A stretch of 9,533 nt of DNA from an uncultured Eubacteriales bacterium (GCA_934552695.1 CAKTER010000051.1:1-9533), one strand, 5' to 3'. Positions 1 to 7,159 are shown, counted from the stretch's first letter. Translations and numbers: made by a program. Notes: generated by a model not told the origin, from the letters alone.

Positions 1-18
1 TCTTCCCCTTCCCTGTGG

Positions 19-861
19 TTACGATTTTTGAGCAAAGTAGGCCAGCCCCAACGCATGGGGGCCAATGTGGGTGCCAATCACGCTGCCCACCCGGGAAAAA
101 GCCAGATGCTCCTCCCGGCCCGGCCACAAAGCGGCGTTTTCGGCGGCAAATTCCCGCACCGCCTTGTTGCTAATGCCGGTATAGGCCAAATAAAAGGGCA
201 GGTTTGTGGCAATGCCGCCACCCGAACGCACCCATTCTACCAGCTGCTTGCAGCCCTTTTTAAAGCCCCGTACCTTGTCCAGCATCGCCACGGACCCGTC
301 TTGCACGGCAATAAGGGGCTTAATATTCAGCATGGAGCCCACCAGCGCCGTCCCGGCGGAAATACGCCCGCCCCGCTTTAGGTATTCCAGGGTATCCAGC
401 ACGGCCCCAAACCGCACATCGGCTCGCTTTTCCATAAGCCGGGCGGCAATGTCCGCCGCCGCAAGCCCCTTGTCCCGCAGCATGGCTGCATAGTGAACCA
501 GCACCCGCTGCCCGGCGGAAGCGTTGAGGCTATCCACCACATGGACGTTGGAAAAATCCTCTGCCGCCAGCGTGGCCGCATAACAGGTGCCCGAAAGCTT
601 GGACGAAAGAGCTACCACCACCGCCTCGTCCCCGGCCGGAAGCTTTTGATACGCCTCCTCAAAGGCCGCCGGGGAAATCATGCTGGATTTGGGGAGCTCC
701 TTTTCCTGCTCCAATTTCCGATAAAACTCGTCCTTGGTCAACGTTACGCCATCCAGATACGAGACCTCCCCAAAGGTGACCGTGAGCGGCAACACCCGCA
801 CGTTCAGTCCGTTATCTGCCGGCATATCCGAAGCCGAATCCGTCAGGATCCAGACCGCCAT
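19..861 (-). CDS. DegV family fatty-acid-binding protein (FakB-like), second copy
   Basis: 280-residue DegV/FakB-type protein. Known members bind a fatty acid and present it to the kinase FakA for phosphorylation, feeding phospholipid synthesis; FakA is not in this window, so the role is inferred from family. Seen in order: N-terminal TDSASD (residues 7-12), ALSSKLSGT (84-92), VVDS (108-111), LEYLKRGGRIS (158-168), LNIKP (178-182) and the C-terminal GTHIGP (263-268), all characteristic of the fold, and the length is normal. The usual ligand-contacting Thr-Ser-Gln after a Pro-Lys is SSM here (59-61), unlike the neighbouring paralogue, so the ligand may differ. The ATG has a GAGG sequence just upstream, and the start lies 5 bases after the stop of the preceding DegV gene, so the two are surely cotranscribed. 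Family assignment is very sure, the fatty acid preference unknown. Confidence 0.93.
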   Translation of the reverse strand: MAVWILTDSASDMPADNGLNVRVLPLTVTFGEVSYLDGVTLTKDEFYRKLEQEKELPKSSMISPAAFEEAYQKLPAGDEAVVVALSSKLSGTCYAATLAAEDFSNVHVVDSLNASAGQRVLVHYAAMLRDKGLAAADIAARLMEKRADVRFGAVLDTLEYLKRGGRISAGTALVGSMLNIKPLIAVQDGSVAMLDKVRGFKKGCKQLVEWVRSGGGIATNLPFYLAYTGISNKAVREFAAENAALWPGREEHLAFSRVGSVIGTHIGPHALGLAYFAQKS

Positions 862-866
862 AAACC

Positions 867-1739
867 TCAGCCCTCCCGGTTACCAAAAAAGATGGCTGCA
901 TACATCCCGGGGCCTACATGGGCGCCAATAATGGGGCAAAGCATCATTTTTGCAATATCCGCCTGGGGATTGATGGCCAAAATGGCCTTTTCCAGCTCAT
1001 CGGCGCTCTCCTGGCAGTCGGCATGGACAATATAAACCCGGTTGGAAACCCCGCTGTTCAGGGTTTTGTAGCGGTTGGCCACTTCCTTAATGGCCTGCTT
1101 TAAGCCCCGCTTTTTATCCAGGGTAACCAAATGCCCCTGGGGGTCAATGTGCAAAATGGGCTTAATGTTCAGGGCCGTACCCAAAATAGCGGTGGTCGCC
1201 GGAATGCGCCCGCCCCGCTTTAAATACATCAGGTCGTCCACCATAAACCAGTGGCTTACCTCCAGCCGGTGATCCCGCAGCCACTGGGCGTTGTCGTCAA
1301 TGCTCATCCCGGCTTCCCGGTTGGCCCCCGCCGCCTCCAGCAACAGGCCCATGCCGCCGGTAGCAGACAGGCTATCCACCGGCACCACCCGGGCCTCGGT
1401 ATAGGTTTCGGCCAGCTCTGCCGCCGCCAGCTGCACCGAGTCGAAGGTCTGGGTCAGCCCGCTGGACAGGGACAGATACAAAATGGATTTTCCTTCTTTT
1501 AAAACCGGCTCGAACACCTCAATGTAGCTGTGAGGGGTCACCTGGCTGGTATGGGTTTCCTCCCCGTTCCGCTGGGCGTCGTAAAACCGCTTTAGTACGT
1601 CCTCCGGCTCGATTTGGGTGCAAAGCCGGTTTTCGCTGCCAATGGTGTAGTTCATGGGTACAAAGCGGATATCATATTTTTGAATCATTTCCGGGGTGAT
1701 ATCCGCCGAAGCATCGGTGTAGATCAAATAATCATTCAT
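867..1739 (-). CDS. DegV family fatty-acid-binding protein (FakB-like), first copy
   Basis: 290-residue DegV/FakB-like protein, paralogue of the gene that follows it. Motifs seen: YTDASAD (7-13), THTSQVTP containing the canonical TSQ ligand motif (64-66), SLSSGLTQT (90-98), PVDS (120-123), YLKRGGRIP (172-180), LNIKP (190-194) and GAHVGPG (272-278). By family knowledge it would bind a long-chain fatty acid in the cytosol and serve as acyl donor subunit for a FakA kinase. The frame is open 8 codons further upstream to a TTG at 1763, but the ATG at 1739 has AGGAG seven bases before it and gives the usual N-terminus beginning just ahead of the TDxSxD motif, so I chose it. It lies 48 bases after the MarR gene with only a 4-bp stem in the gap, and 5 bases before the next DegV start, which points to one operon. 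Confidence 0.93.
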   Translation of the reverse strand: MNDYLIYTDASADITPEMIQKYDIRFVPMNYTIGSENRLCTQIEPEDVLKRFYDAQRNGEETHTSQVTPHSYIEVFEPVLKEGKSILYLSLSSGLTQTFDSVQLAAAELAETYTEARVVPVDSLSATGGMGLLLEAAGANREAGMSIDDNAQWLRDHRLEVSHWFMVDDLMYLKRGGRIPATTAILGTALNIKPILHIDPQGHLVTLDKKRGLKQAIKEVANRYKTLNSGVSNRVYIVHADCQESADELEKAILAINPQADIAKMMLCPIIGAHVGPGMYAAIFFGNREG

Positions 1740-1746
1740 CGTTCTT

Positions 1747-1751
1747 CTCCT
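1747..1751 (-). promoter_or_regulatory. RBS deciding the first DegV start
   Basis: On the minus strand this reads AGGAG, seven bases before the ATG at 1737-1739. It favours that ATG over the in-frame TTG at 1761-1763. Confidence 0.75.
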
Positions 1752-1787
1752 ATTCTTTGTCAATTCCCGGGGCTGCCGCTCTCCGGC

Positions 1788-2237
1788 TTATTCCAGGCCG
1801 TCGCAATACCGTTGCAAATTATCCCGAATCAAAAACAGAATCCGGTAAAAGGTCTCCCGGTCGCTCTCGCTAATACCGCAGCTGCCCTGCTCCGTGGCAG
1901 TAAGAATCATGTCCCGCACCTGGCCCGACATGGCCCGGCCTGCCTCGGTCAATAGCGCACGGGCCCGGTATTTTTTCCCCTCTCCGGCGCCCTGGTACAT
2001 AATCAGGTCCTTTTTTTCCAAATCCGCCATAATCCGGGAAATCCCGGCCTTATCGCCGCTGCACTTTTCGCATAGCTCCGCCAAGGTCAGGCCCCGGGCC
2101 GCCTTCTCCAGATAGTACAGGCACATCACGTGGGCGCCCCGCAATCCCAGAGGGCTCATGCAGCTTTTTTTGATTTTCTCCATGCAACGATACACCTGCG
2201 TAATACCGCCGGTCAAAAGCTCAAAACGGTCAATCAT
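1788..2237 (-). CDS. MarR family winged-helix transcriptional regulator
   Basis: 149-residue MarR-type regulator of normal family length. Residues about 30-50 form the helix before the HTH (LRGAHVMCLYYLEKAARGLT), 51-79 hold the winged-helix DNA-binding unit (LAELCEKCSGDKAGISRIMADLEKKDLI, with DKAGISRIM as recognition helix), 82-100 the wing and following LTEAGR motif, and both ends are dimerisation helices. Members bind palindromes as dimers and are released by small ligands, often lipophilic or phenolic. The frame is open upstream to 2354, but that extension runs over the promoter and operator region; the ATG at 2237 has GGGGAAG just upstream, so I chose it. First gene of an apparent operon with two DegV genes, which suggests control of, or response to, fatty acids (inference; FabT is a known MarR lipid regulator but I cannot show orthology). 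Several Cys residues (18, 26, 39, 56, 59, 120, 145) are visible; a redox role is only possible. Confidence 0.9.
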   Translation of the reverse strand: MIDRFELLTGGITQVYRCMEKIKKSCMSPLGLRGAHVMCLYYLEKAARGLTLAELCEKCSGDKAGISRIMADLEKKDLIMYQGAGEGKKYRARALLTEAGRAMSGQVRDMILTATEQGSCGISESDRETFYRILFLIRDNLQRYCDGLE

Positions 2238-2253
2238 TTGGCTTCCCCATTTC

Positions 2254-2267
2254 GTTGATAAATCAAC
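2254..2267. promoter_or_regulatory. Palindromic candidate MarR operator
   Basis: A 14-bp inverted repeat, GTTGAT-AA-ATCAAC on the plus strand, has perfect 6-base arms. It lies just downstream of the -10 of the proximal marR promoter, covering the predicted transcription start, 16 bases before the start codon. TTGAT...ATCAA palindromes are common in MarR-family operators, so negative autoregulation is the simplest reading. The palindrome is seen directly; its role is inferred. Confidence 0.6.
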
Positions 2268-2271
2268 ATCT

Positions 2272-2300
2272 ATGATACCCGAGTTCGATTGGGCTGTCAA
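2272..2300 (-). promoter_or_regulatory. Proximal promoter of the marR-degV-degV operon
   Basis: On the minus strand a perfect -35 TTGACA (2295-2300) is followed after exactly 17 bases by TATCAT (2272-2277). The predicted start is near 2265, about 28 bases before the marR ATG and inside the palindrome at 2254-2267. Confidence 0.75.
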
Positions 2301-2304
2301 CACT

Positions 2305-2332
2305 ATTCTACTATACTTTTCAAACTTTTCAA
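2305..2332 (-). promoter_or_regulatory. Possible distal promoter of the marR operon
   Basis: On the minus strand TTGAAA (2327-2332), a 16-base spacer and TAGAAT (2305-2310) form a second sigma-A-like promoter about 30 bases upstream of the first. Its -35 is part of a perfect tandem 9-base repeat. Weaker than the proximal one, and could instead be an AT-rich upstream element. Confidence 0.4.
2315..2332 (-). repeat. Tandem 9-bp direct repeat upstream of marR
   Basis: TTGAAAAGT occurs twice in immediate succession on the minus strand (ACTTTTCAA twice on the plus strand). It sits 15-32 bases upstream of the proximal -35, so it could be an activator site, an UP-like element, or part of the distal promoter. 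Confidence 0.5.
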
Positions 2333-2383
2333 TGTGTGGCGGTGATTTTTGCACAAACCGGAAAATTGTACAGTTTTTAGGGC

Positions 2384-4342
2384 TTATTCCCCTTCCCGGG
2401 GTAAGAACCGTTCCAAAAATTCATCCTCGGTCACCACAGGGATGCCCAGCGCCCGGGCCTTCTGGTTTTTGGCCGAACCGGACTGGCTGTCGTTGTTGAT
2501 AAGGCAGGTCGTTTTTTGGGACACGCTGCCGGTGACCTTCCCTCCCCGGGCCTCGATGGCCGCCTGCAAGGCCTTCCGGTTCGGGAAATGGCGCAAGTCC
2601 CCGGTGATGACAAAGATCTGCCCGCTGAGGCCGGTATCCGCCGGTGCCTCCTCCGCTGCCAGCGTAAAAATTTGAAGGGCCCGGTCAAACAGCGCCCGGT
2701 TTTTCAGCTCGTGAAAATACTGGTACACGCTGTGGGCAATCACTGCGCCAAACCCATCGATGGCTGTCAGCTCCTCCGGCTCCGCTGCCAAAATGGCCTG
2801 GGGGTCGTTGTGGAAATGCCGGCATAGCAGCTTGGCGTTGGCCAGCCCCACCTGATTGATCCCAAGGGCATAGATGAGATGGGGCAGGGCTATGTGCCGA
2901 GACCTTTCCAAAGCCGCCTGTAAATTGGCCCAAGACTTTTCGCCAAAGCCCTCCATCGCTACAATCTGCTCCCCGTAGCGGCTCAGGGCGTACAGGTCGG
3001 GATATTGCTCCAAAAATCCGGCGTCCACAAATTTTTTAATGGTCTCCTCCGAAAGCCCATCCACATTGGCAGCGTCCCGGGACACAAAATGGGTTAAAGC
3101 CCGCACCCGCTGGGCCCGGCAAGTGGGGTTGGTGCAATACAAAAACTTCCCCTCCCGCAGCTGCCGTACCTCGGTTTCACCCCCGCACACCGGACAGAGG
3201 GCCGGAGGCGTCTCGGGGCCGCTTTGGGTCAAGTTTTTAGCAATTTGGGGAATAATCATATTGGCTTTGTAAACCAAAATGTGGTCGCCAATCCCTAGCT
3301 TCAATTCCTCCAACACGCTCAGGTTGTGAACGCTGGCCCGGCTTACCGTAGAGCCCTCCAGCTCCACCGGGCTAAACACCGCCACCGGATTGATAAGCCC
3401 CGTCCGGGAGGTATCCCAGTGGATGGAAAGCAGCCGGGTCTCGGCGGTCTCGTCCGCCCACTTAAACGCAATGGAGTCCCGGGGGAATTTAGCGGTTTCC
3501 CCCAGCGAAGCCCCATAGGCAATGCTATTGTAGGTCAGCACCAGCCCATCGCTGGCAAAGGGGTTTTGGCCAATGGCCGCTTCAAAGTCCGCCACGGCCC
3601 CGGGCAGGCTCTCTCGATTCACCAGCCGGTGCTCTACCACCATAAACCCCTGCATTTCCAAAAAGTCCAGGCTTTCCTGCCGGGTCACCGGCTCGTAGCC
3701 CTCTGCCTCCACCAGTGTAAAGGCCAAAAAATTCACATGGCGGCGGGCGCAGATTTCGCTATTCAGCTGCCGCACCGTGCCGCTGCACAGGTTCCGGGGG
3801 TTTTTATATTTTTCCTCATCGGGCAGGGTCTCGTTGATTTTTTGGAACCAACCATAGGGAATGACCCCCTCCCCCCGCAGGATAAGCCGCCCGGGAAACG
3901 GGATAGAAAGGGGCAATCCCTCAAACGTGCGGGCGTTGTGGGTAATATCCTCGCCCACCTCCCCGTTGCCCCGGGTCACCGCCTGAGCCAAAGCCCCGTT
4001 TTCATACCGCAGCACAATGGTCAGGCCGTCCAGCTTCCAGCTGAGCAAGCCCTCCTGCTCCCCCAGCCAGCTTTGCAGCCGCTCCACATCCTTGGTCTTG
4101 TCCAGCGAAAGCATCCGTTTTTCGTGGCGCACTTTCGGCAGGGCCGTTACCACCTGATACCCCACCTGCTGGGTAGGGCTTTGGGCCAATACCCGGCCGG
4201 TTTCCCGTTCCAATGCCGCCAGCTCATCGTACAGCCGGTCGTACTCAAAGTCGCTCATCACCGGCCGGGCCTCGGCGTAATAGGCCCGGGAGGCCGCATT
4301 TAGCTGTGCCACCAGCTCCCGCATCCGTTCCATGCTATCCAT
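2384..4342 (-). CDS. ligA: NAD-dependent DNA ligase LigA (divergent clade)
   Basis: 652-residue NAD+-dependent DNA ligase that seals nicks in replication and repair, with complete architecture. Seen: domain Ia NMN-binding YY...SDFEYD (21-35); adenylation domain with KLDG (catalytic Lys103), TRGNG (123-127), RGE (156-158), NPRN (181-184), SDGLVLT (264-270) and AFKW (292-295); OB fold with SRTGLINPVAVFSPV (312-326); four-Cys zinc finger (383, 386, 403, 408); helix-hairpin-helix repeats (about 415-545); and a C-terminal BRCT domain (about 572-646). Several signature residues differ from typical LigA: Ser101 where Glu is usual two before the lysine, RGNG for RGDG, Thr270 for the motif IV lysine, and KANMIIPQI for RAGDVIPEV. 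I take this as a lineage variant, not decay, since the frame is intact. ATGs exist at 4348, 4342 and 4333; GAGGG touches the first but is six bases before the second, so 4342 is preferred. Follows pcrA by 32 bases. Confidence 0.93.
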   Translation of the reverse strand: MDSMERMRELVAQLNAASRAYYAEARPVMSDFEYDRLYDELAALERETGRVLAQSPTQQVGYQVVTALPKVRHEKRMLSLDKTKDVERLQSWLGEQEGLLSWKLDGLTIVLRYENGALAQAVTRGNGEVGEDITHNARTFEGLPLSIPFPGRLILRGEGVIPYGWFQKINETLPDEEKYKNPRNLCSGTVRQLNSEICARRHVNFLAFTLVEAEGYEPVTRQESLDFLEMQGFMVVEHRLVNRESLPGAVADFEAAIGQNPFASDGLVLTYNSIAYGASLGETAKFPRDSIAFKWADETAETRLLSIHWDTSRTGLINPVAVFSPVELEGSTVSRASVHNLSVLEELKLGIGDHILVYKANMIIPQIAKNLTQSGPETPPALCPVCGGETEVRQLREGKFLYCTNPTCRAQRVRALTHFVSRDAANVDGLSEETIKKFVDAGFLEQYPDLYALSRYGEQIVAMEGFGEKSWANLQAALERSRHIALPHLIYALGINQVGLANAKLLCRHFHNDPQAILAAEPEELTAIDGFGAVIAHSVYQYFHELKNRALFDRALQIFTLAAEEAPADTGLSGQIFVITGDLRHFPNRKALQAAIEARGGKVTGSVSQKTTCLINNDSQSGSAKNQKARALGIPVVTEDEFLERFLPREGE

Positions 4343-4348
4343 AACCAT

Positions 4349-4353
4349 CCCTC
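4349..4353 (-). promoter_or_regulatory. RBS deciding the ligA start
   Basis: Minus strand GAGGG directly abuts the ATG at 4346-4348 but stands six bases before the in-frame ATG at 4340-4342. Normal spacing therefore supports the second ATG. Confidence 0.6.
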
Positions 4354-4374
4354 GCTTTGTGGGTTTTGGGAATC

Positions 4375-6570
4375 TTACACCTTAATCAGCTTCGACAGGT
4401 TGGCCATAAACTTTTTGCTGCCCTTCCCCGGGAAGTTGACCGTCACCTCAAAATCCGCCCCTGCCGGCTGGACGGCCTCCACCGTACCAATGCCGTACTT
4501 GGGCGCCCGTACCTTGTCTCCGGGGCCATAATTGATTTCTCTTTTCTCGGGCTTTGGCATCGCCGGGCGCACCTGGGCCAGATAAGGCCGCAGCTGCGGC
4601 TGCTGGGCCGCCCGCTTGGCCACACTGGGGCGAAACTCCACCGAGCTATCCATGAGCTCCGCCGGAATCTCCTTTAAAAACCGGCTGGGCATACTGTATT
4701 GGGTAATCCCCTGCCGCATCCGACATTTGGCATAGGACAAAAACAGCTCCTCCCGGGCCCGGGTAATGCCCACATAGGCCAGCCGCCGTTCTTCTTCCAG
4801 CGCCGTCTCCCCTCCGTCGGAAATGGCCCGCATGGTGGGAAACAGCCCCTCTTCCCAGCCCACCAGGAATACCACGGGGAATTCCAGTCCTTTGGCGCTG
4901 TGGAGGGTCATCAGGGTCACGGTGTTGTCGGTTTCGTTCAGGCCGTCCACGTCGGCCACCAACGCCACTTCCTCCAAAAACGACGCCAGATTCCCTTCCT
5001 CGGCGGTCTCTAAATACTCCGCCGCCTTGTTGATAAACTCCTGCACGTTATCCAGCCGGGCCTGGGCCTCCTCCGGGGCGTTTTCGGCCCGGATGCTGTC
5101 GGCATAGCCCGTGCTTTCCAAAATCTCCTGCATCAGCTCGGGAATGCTCAGCGTTTCGGCCTTTTGCCGCAGCTCCCGCAGCAGGTCTCCGCATTTTTCC
5201 ATGTTTTTGCCCCGGCTTTTCAGGCTGGGGATGGACATAGCAATCAGCAGCGCCTGATACAGGGGCATATCGTTGGCCTCGGCAAACTCCTCGGCCTTTT
5301 GCACCGAAACCTCGCCAATCCCCCGCTTGGGCACATTGATAATCCGCTTGAGCGCCACGCTGTTGCTGGGGTTGGCAATCACCTGCAAATAGGCCAAAAT
5401 ATCTTTAATTTCTTTTCGTTCGTAAAACCGGGTGCCGCCATACAGCCGGTAGGGAATCCCCGCCCGCACCAAAGCGTCCTCGATGGCCCGGGACTGGGCG
5501 TTGGTACGGTACAGCACCGCAAAATCCCGGAAGTTTCGGCCCTTGCTCACCCGGGTTTTCAGAGCCTCCACCACCTGCCGGGCCTCGTCGTACTCATTTT
5601 CCGCTTTCATCAGGTGCAGCCGGTCGCCGGTGCCGTTTTCCGTCCACAGGGTTTTCGCCTTCCGGCTGGTGTTGTGTTGGATGACCGCATTGGCGGCGTC
5701 CAAAATACTCCCGGTGGACCGGTAGTTTTGCTCCAGCTTAATGACCTTGGCACTGGGAAAATCCTTTTCAAAATCCAAAATATTCCGGATATTGGCCCCC
5801 CGCCAGCCGTAAATGCTTTGATCGTCGTCTCCCACCACGCACAGGTTGCCGTTGGGGCCCGCCAGCATCCGTACCAGCTGGTACTGGGCGGTGTTGGTAT
5901 CCTGGTATTCGTCTACCAAAATGTAGCGGAACCGGTTCCGGTACTTTTCCAGTGTATCCGGATTCTCCTTAAATAACCGTACCGTCTGGTACAGCAAATC
6001 GTCGAAGTCCATGGCGTTATTCTTTTTGAGCAGCGCCTGATACTCCCGGTACACGTTGGCAATTTTTTGCAAGCGGAAATCGCTGCCTGCCTGCGCTAAG
6101 TAATCCTCCCAGCCAATCAGCTCCTCCTTGGCCCGGCCCATGGCGGAAATCGCACCCCGTACCGGGAAGGTTTTATCCAAAAGCCCATAGTTCAGCTTTT
6201 TAAAGCATTCCTTTACCGCCCGCTCCTGATCGTCGGAATCGTAAATGGTAAAGCCCCGCTCGTAGCCCAGCTTATCGGCCTCGGCCCGCAAAATTCGCAC
6301 GCAGCTGGCATGAAAAGTGGCAATCCAAATCTTGGCGGCCTCCTCCCCCACCAGCCCGTCCACCCGTTCCCGCATTTCCCGGGCGGCCTTGTTGGTAAAG
6401 GTAATGGCCATAATGTTCCAGGGGCGGACCCCCTGCTCCAGTAGGTGGGCAATCCGCACCGTTAAAGCCCCGGTCTTCCCGCTGCCGGCCCCGGCCAAAA
6501 CCAACACCGGCCCTTCGGTGGTTAAAACCGCCTGCTGCTGCCGGGGGTTTAGTTGTTCGTAACCAATCAT
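4375..6570 (-). CDS. pcrA: ATP-dependent DNA helicase PcrA (UvrD/Rep family, SF1A)
   Basis: 731-residue 3'-5' superfamily 1 helicase, essential in many Gram-positives for repair, rolling-circle replication and clearing RecA or RNA polymerase from DNA. All helicase motifs are visible: Q-motif region LNPRQQQAV (7-15), Walker A AGAGSGKT (26-33), Ia ITFTNKAAREM (56-66), Walker B VDEYQDTN (219-226), III GDDDQSIYGWRGA (247-259), IV LEQNYRS (279-285), V TLHSAKGLEFPVVF (555-568) and VI EERRLAYVGITRARE (593-607). Residues about 682-731 (GDKVRAPKYGIGTVEAV, then VNFPGKGSKKF) form the C-terminal Tudor-like module that contacts RNA polymerase in known PcrA. The frame is open to an ATG at 6681, but AAGGAG lies seven bases before the ATG at 6570 and the extra residues look like untranslated leader, so 6570 is the start. 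Cotranscribed with ligA 32 bases downstream. Confidence 0.97.
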   Translation of the reverse strand: MIGYEQLNPRQQQAVLTTEGPVLVLAGAGSGKTGALTVRIAHLLEQGVRPWNIMAITFTNKAAREMRERVDGLVGEEAAKIWIATFHASCVRILRAEADKLGYERGFTIYDSDDQERAVKECFKKLNYGLLDKTFPVRGAISAMGRAKEELIGWEDYLAQAGSDFRLQKIANVYREYQALLKKNNAMDFDDLLYQTVRLFKENPDTLEKYRNRFRYILVDEYQDTNTAQYQLVRMLAGPNGNLCVVGDDDQSIYGWRGANIRNILDFEKDFPSAKVIKLEQNYRSTGSILDAANAVIQHNTSRKAKTLWTENGTGDRLHLMKAENEYDEARQVVEALKTRVSKGRNFRDFAVLYRTNAQSRAIEDALVRAGIPYRLYGGTRFYERKEIKDILAYLQVIANPSNSVALKRIINVPKRGIGEVSVQKAEEFAEANDMPLYQALLIAMSIPSLKSRGKNMEKCGDLLRELRQKAETLSIPELMQEILESTGYADSIRAENAPEEAQARLDNVQEFINKAAEYLETAEEGNLASFLEEVALVADVDGLNETDNTVTLMTLHSAKGLEFPVVFLVGWEEGLFPTMRAISDGGETALEEERRLAYVGITRAREELFLSYAKCRMRQGITQYSMPSRFLKEIPAELMDSSVEFRPSVAKRAAQQPQLRPYLAQVRPAMPKPEKREINYGPGDKVRAPKYGIGTVEAVQPAGADFEVTVNFPGKGSKKFMANLSKLIKV

Positions 6571-6683
6571 ACTTCTTCTCCTTATTCTTACCTGACGGGA
6601 ACAGGGGCCTCCCGCCGTCCCCTTGTACTGTCCAAGGCCAGCCGTTCCCTTCTCTTTTTGCCCCTGTCTTTCCGTTTCCAACA
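6571..6683 (-). other. G+C-rich leader between yerC terminator and pcrA
   Basis: This 113-base gap holds the pcrA ribosome binding site (AAGGAG, 6578-6583) but no convincing sigma-A promoter; the minus strand is G+C-rich with no good -10 at proper spacing from a -35. A weak hairpin is possible (GACGG with CCGTC, about 6595-6620). pcrA-ligA may therefore depend on read-through from yerC or on an unusual promoter. Confidence 0.4.
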
Positions 6684-6710
6684 GAAAAAGGAAGCCGGTT
6701 TTCGGCTTCC
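6684..6710 (-). terminator. Rho-independent terminator after yerC
   Basis: On the minus strand GGAAGCCG and CGGCTTCC form a perfect 8-bp stem with a 5-base loop (AAAAC), followed at once by TTTTT. It starts 26 bases after the yerC stop and ends about 113 bases before pcrA. Confidence 0.85.
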
Positions 6711-6735
6711 CCTTGTGGTGACTGGGGCCTTTCGT

Positions 6736-7041
6736 TCAGTCTTTTGCTTCGTTTTCCTCGCTCAGGCGATCCAGCGCCAGCTTGTACCCGTCGGAACCAT
6801 AGTGTAACGACCGGTTCACCCGGCTGATGGTGGCGGTCGAAGCCCCCGTGCGCTCGGCAATGTCAATGTAGGTGCGTTTTTCCAAAAGCATCCGCGCCAC
6901 GGCCAACCGCTGGGAAATGGCCTGGATCTCATGGACCGTGCAGAGATCTTCAAACAACTGGTAGCATTCGTCTAACGATTTCATTTCCAAAATACACCGA
7001 AATAAATCATCGGTAAACGGCGTTTTGATCTTGCTGTTCAT
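6736..7041 (-). CDS. yerC: YerC/YecD family TrpR-related DNA-binding protein
   Basis: 101-residue protein of the TrpR-like YerC/YecD family, a small helical repressor fold with a helix-turn-helix (about residues 56-78, TYIDIAERTGASTATISRVNRSL). The HEIQAISQRLAVARMLL stretch (37-53) is typical for the family. The target genes are not established here, and unlike TrpR nothing links it to tryptophan. In Bacillus subtilis yerC lies directly ahead of pcrB-pcrA-ligA, and the same order without pcrB appears here, which supports the assignment. The ATG is preceded by GAGGTGG at normal spacing. Transcribed from its own promoter in the divergent region and closed by a strong terminator. Confidence 0.93.
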   Translation of the reverse strand: MNSKIKTPFTDDLFRCILEMKSLDECYQLFEDLCTVHEIQAISQRLAVARMLLEKRTYIDIAERTGASTATISRVNRSLHYGSDGYKLALDRLSEENEAKD

Positions 7042-7076
7042 TGTCCCACCTCAAATCACTCATGATTTCTGAAGAC

Positions 7077-7105
7077 ATTCTACCATTTTCGCACAGTAAA
7101 GTAAA
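7077..7105 (-). promoter_or_regulatory. Promoter of yerC
   Basis: Minus strand TTTACT (7100-7105), a 17-base spacer and TAGAAT (7077-7082). The predicted start is near 7070, about 30 bases before the yerC ATG. A weaker TTGTCA with TACTTT lies just upstream and may be a second start. Confidence 0.55.
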
Positions 7106-7142
7106 GTAGTATCCGGAAAAACTTTTGACAAATTTAAAAAAG

Positions 7143-7159
7143 TTCACCGAATATTCACC
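7143..7159 (+). promoter_or_regulatory. TTCACC direct repeat, candidate response-regulator box
   Basis: TTCACC occurs at 7143-7148 and again at 7154-7159, separated by five bases, giving an exact 11-base period. OmpR/PhoB-family regulators typically bind 6-base direct half-sites with 5-base spacers. With a start near 7192, the half-sites fall at about -49/-44 and -38/-33, where such activators replace the -35. The repeat is seen; the regulator is unknown. Confidence 0.45.

Noticed and set aside
1758..1763. TTGACA on the minus strand just before the first DegV gene
   Set aside because: No -10 lies 16-18 bases downstream; the position falls on the start codon region, so an internal promoter is unlikely.
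2301..2383. Possible terminator after ligA
   Set aside because: Only weak, mutually exclusive short pairings (GTG/CAC, CGGT/ACCG) are visible, with no stem followed by a T-run; the end of the ligA transcript is not evident.
3326..4303. 325-codon open frame on the plus strand opposite ligA
   Set aside because: It is antisense to a clearly conserved ligase gene, has no recognisable domain, and long antisense frames are expected in G+C-rich codon usage.
5164..5976. 270-codon open frame on the plus strand opposite pcrA
   Set aside because: Fully inside the conserved helicase motifs on the other strand, with no recognisable motif of its own.
7125..7130. Perfect TTGACA in the yerC/lipoprotein divergent region
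   Set aside because: It is 49 bases from the TATAAT at 7180, and the sequences at 17-19 bases (CGAATA, GAATAT, AATATT) are poor -10 matches, so I do not call a promoter with it.
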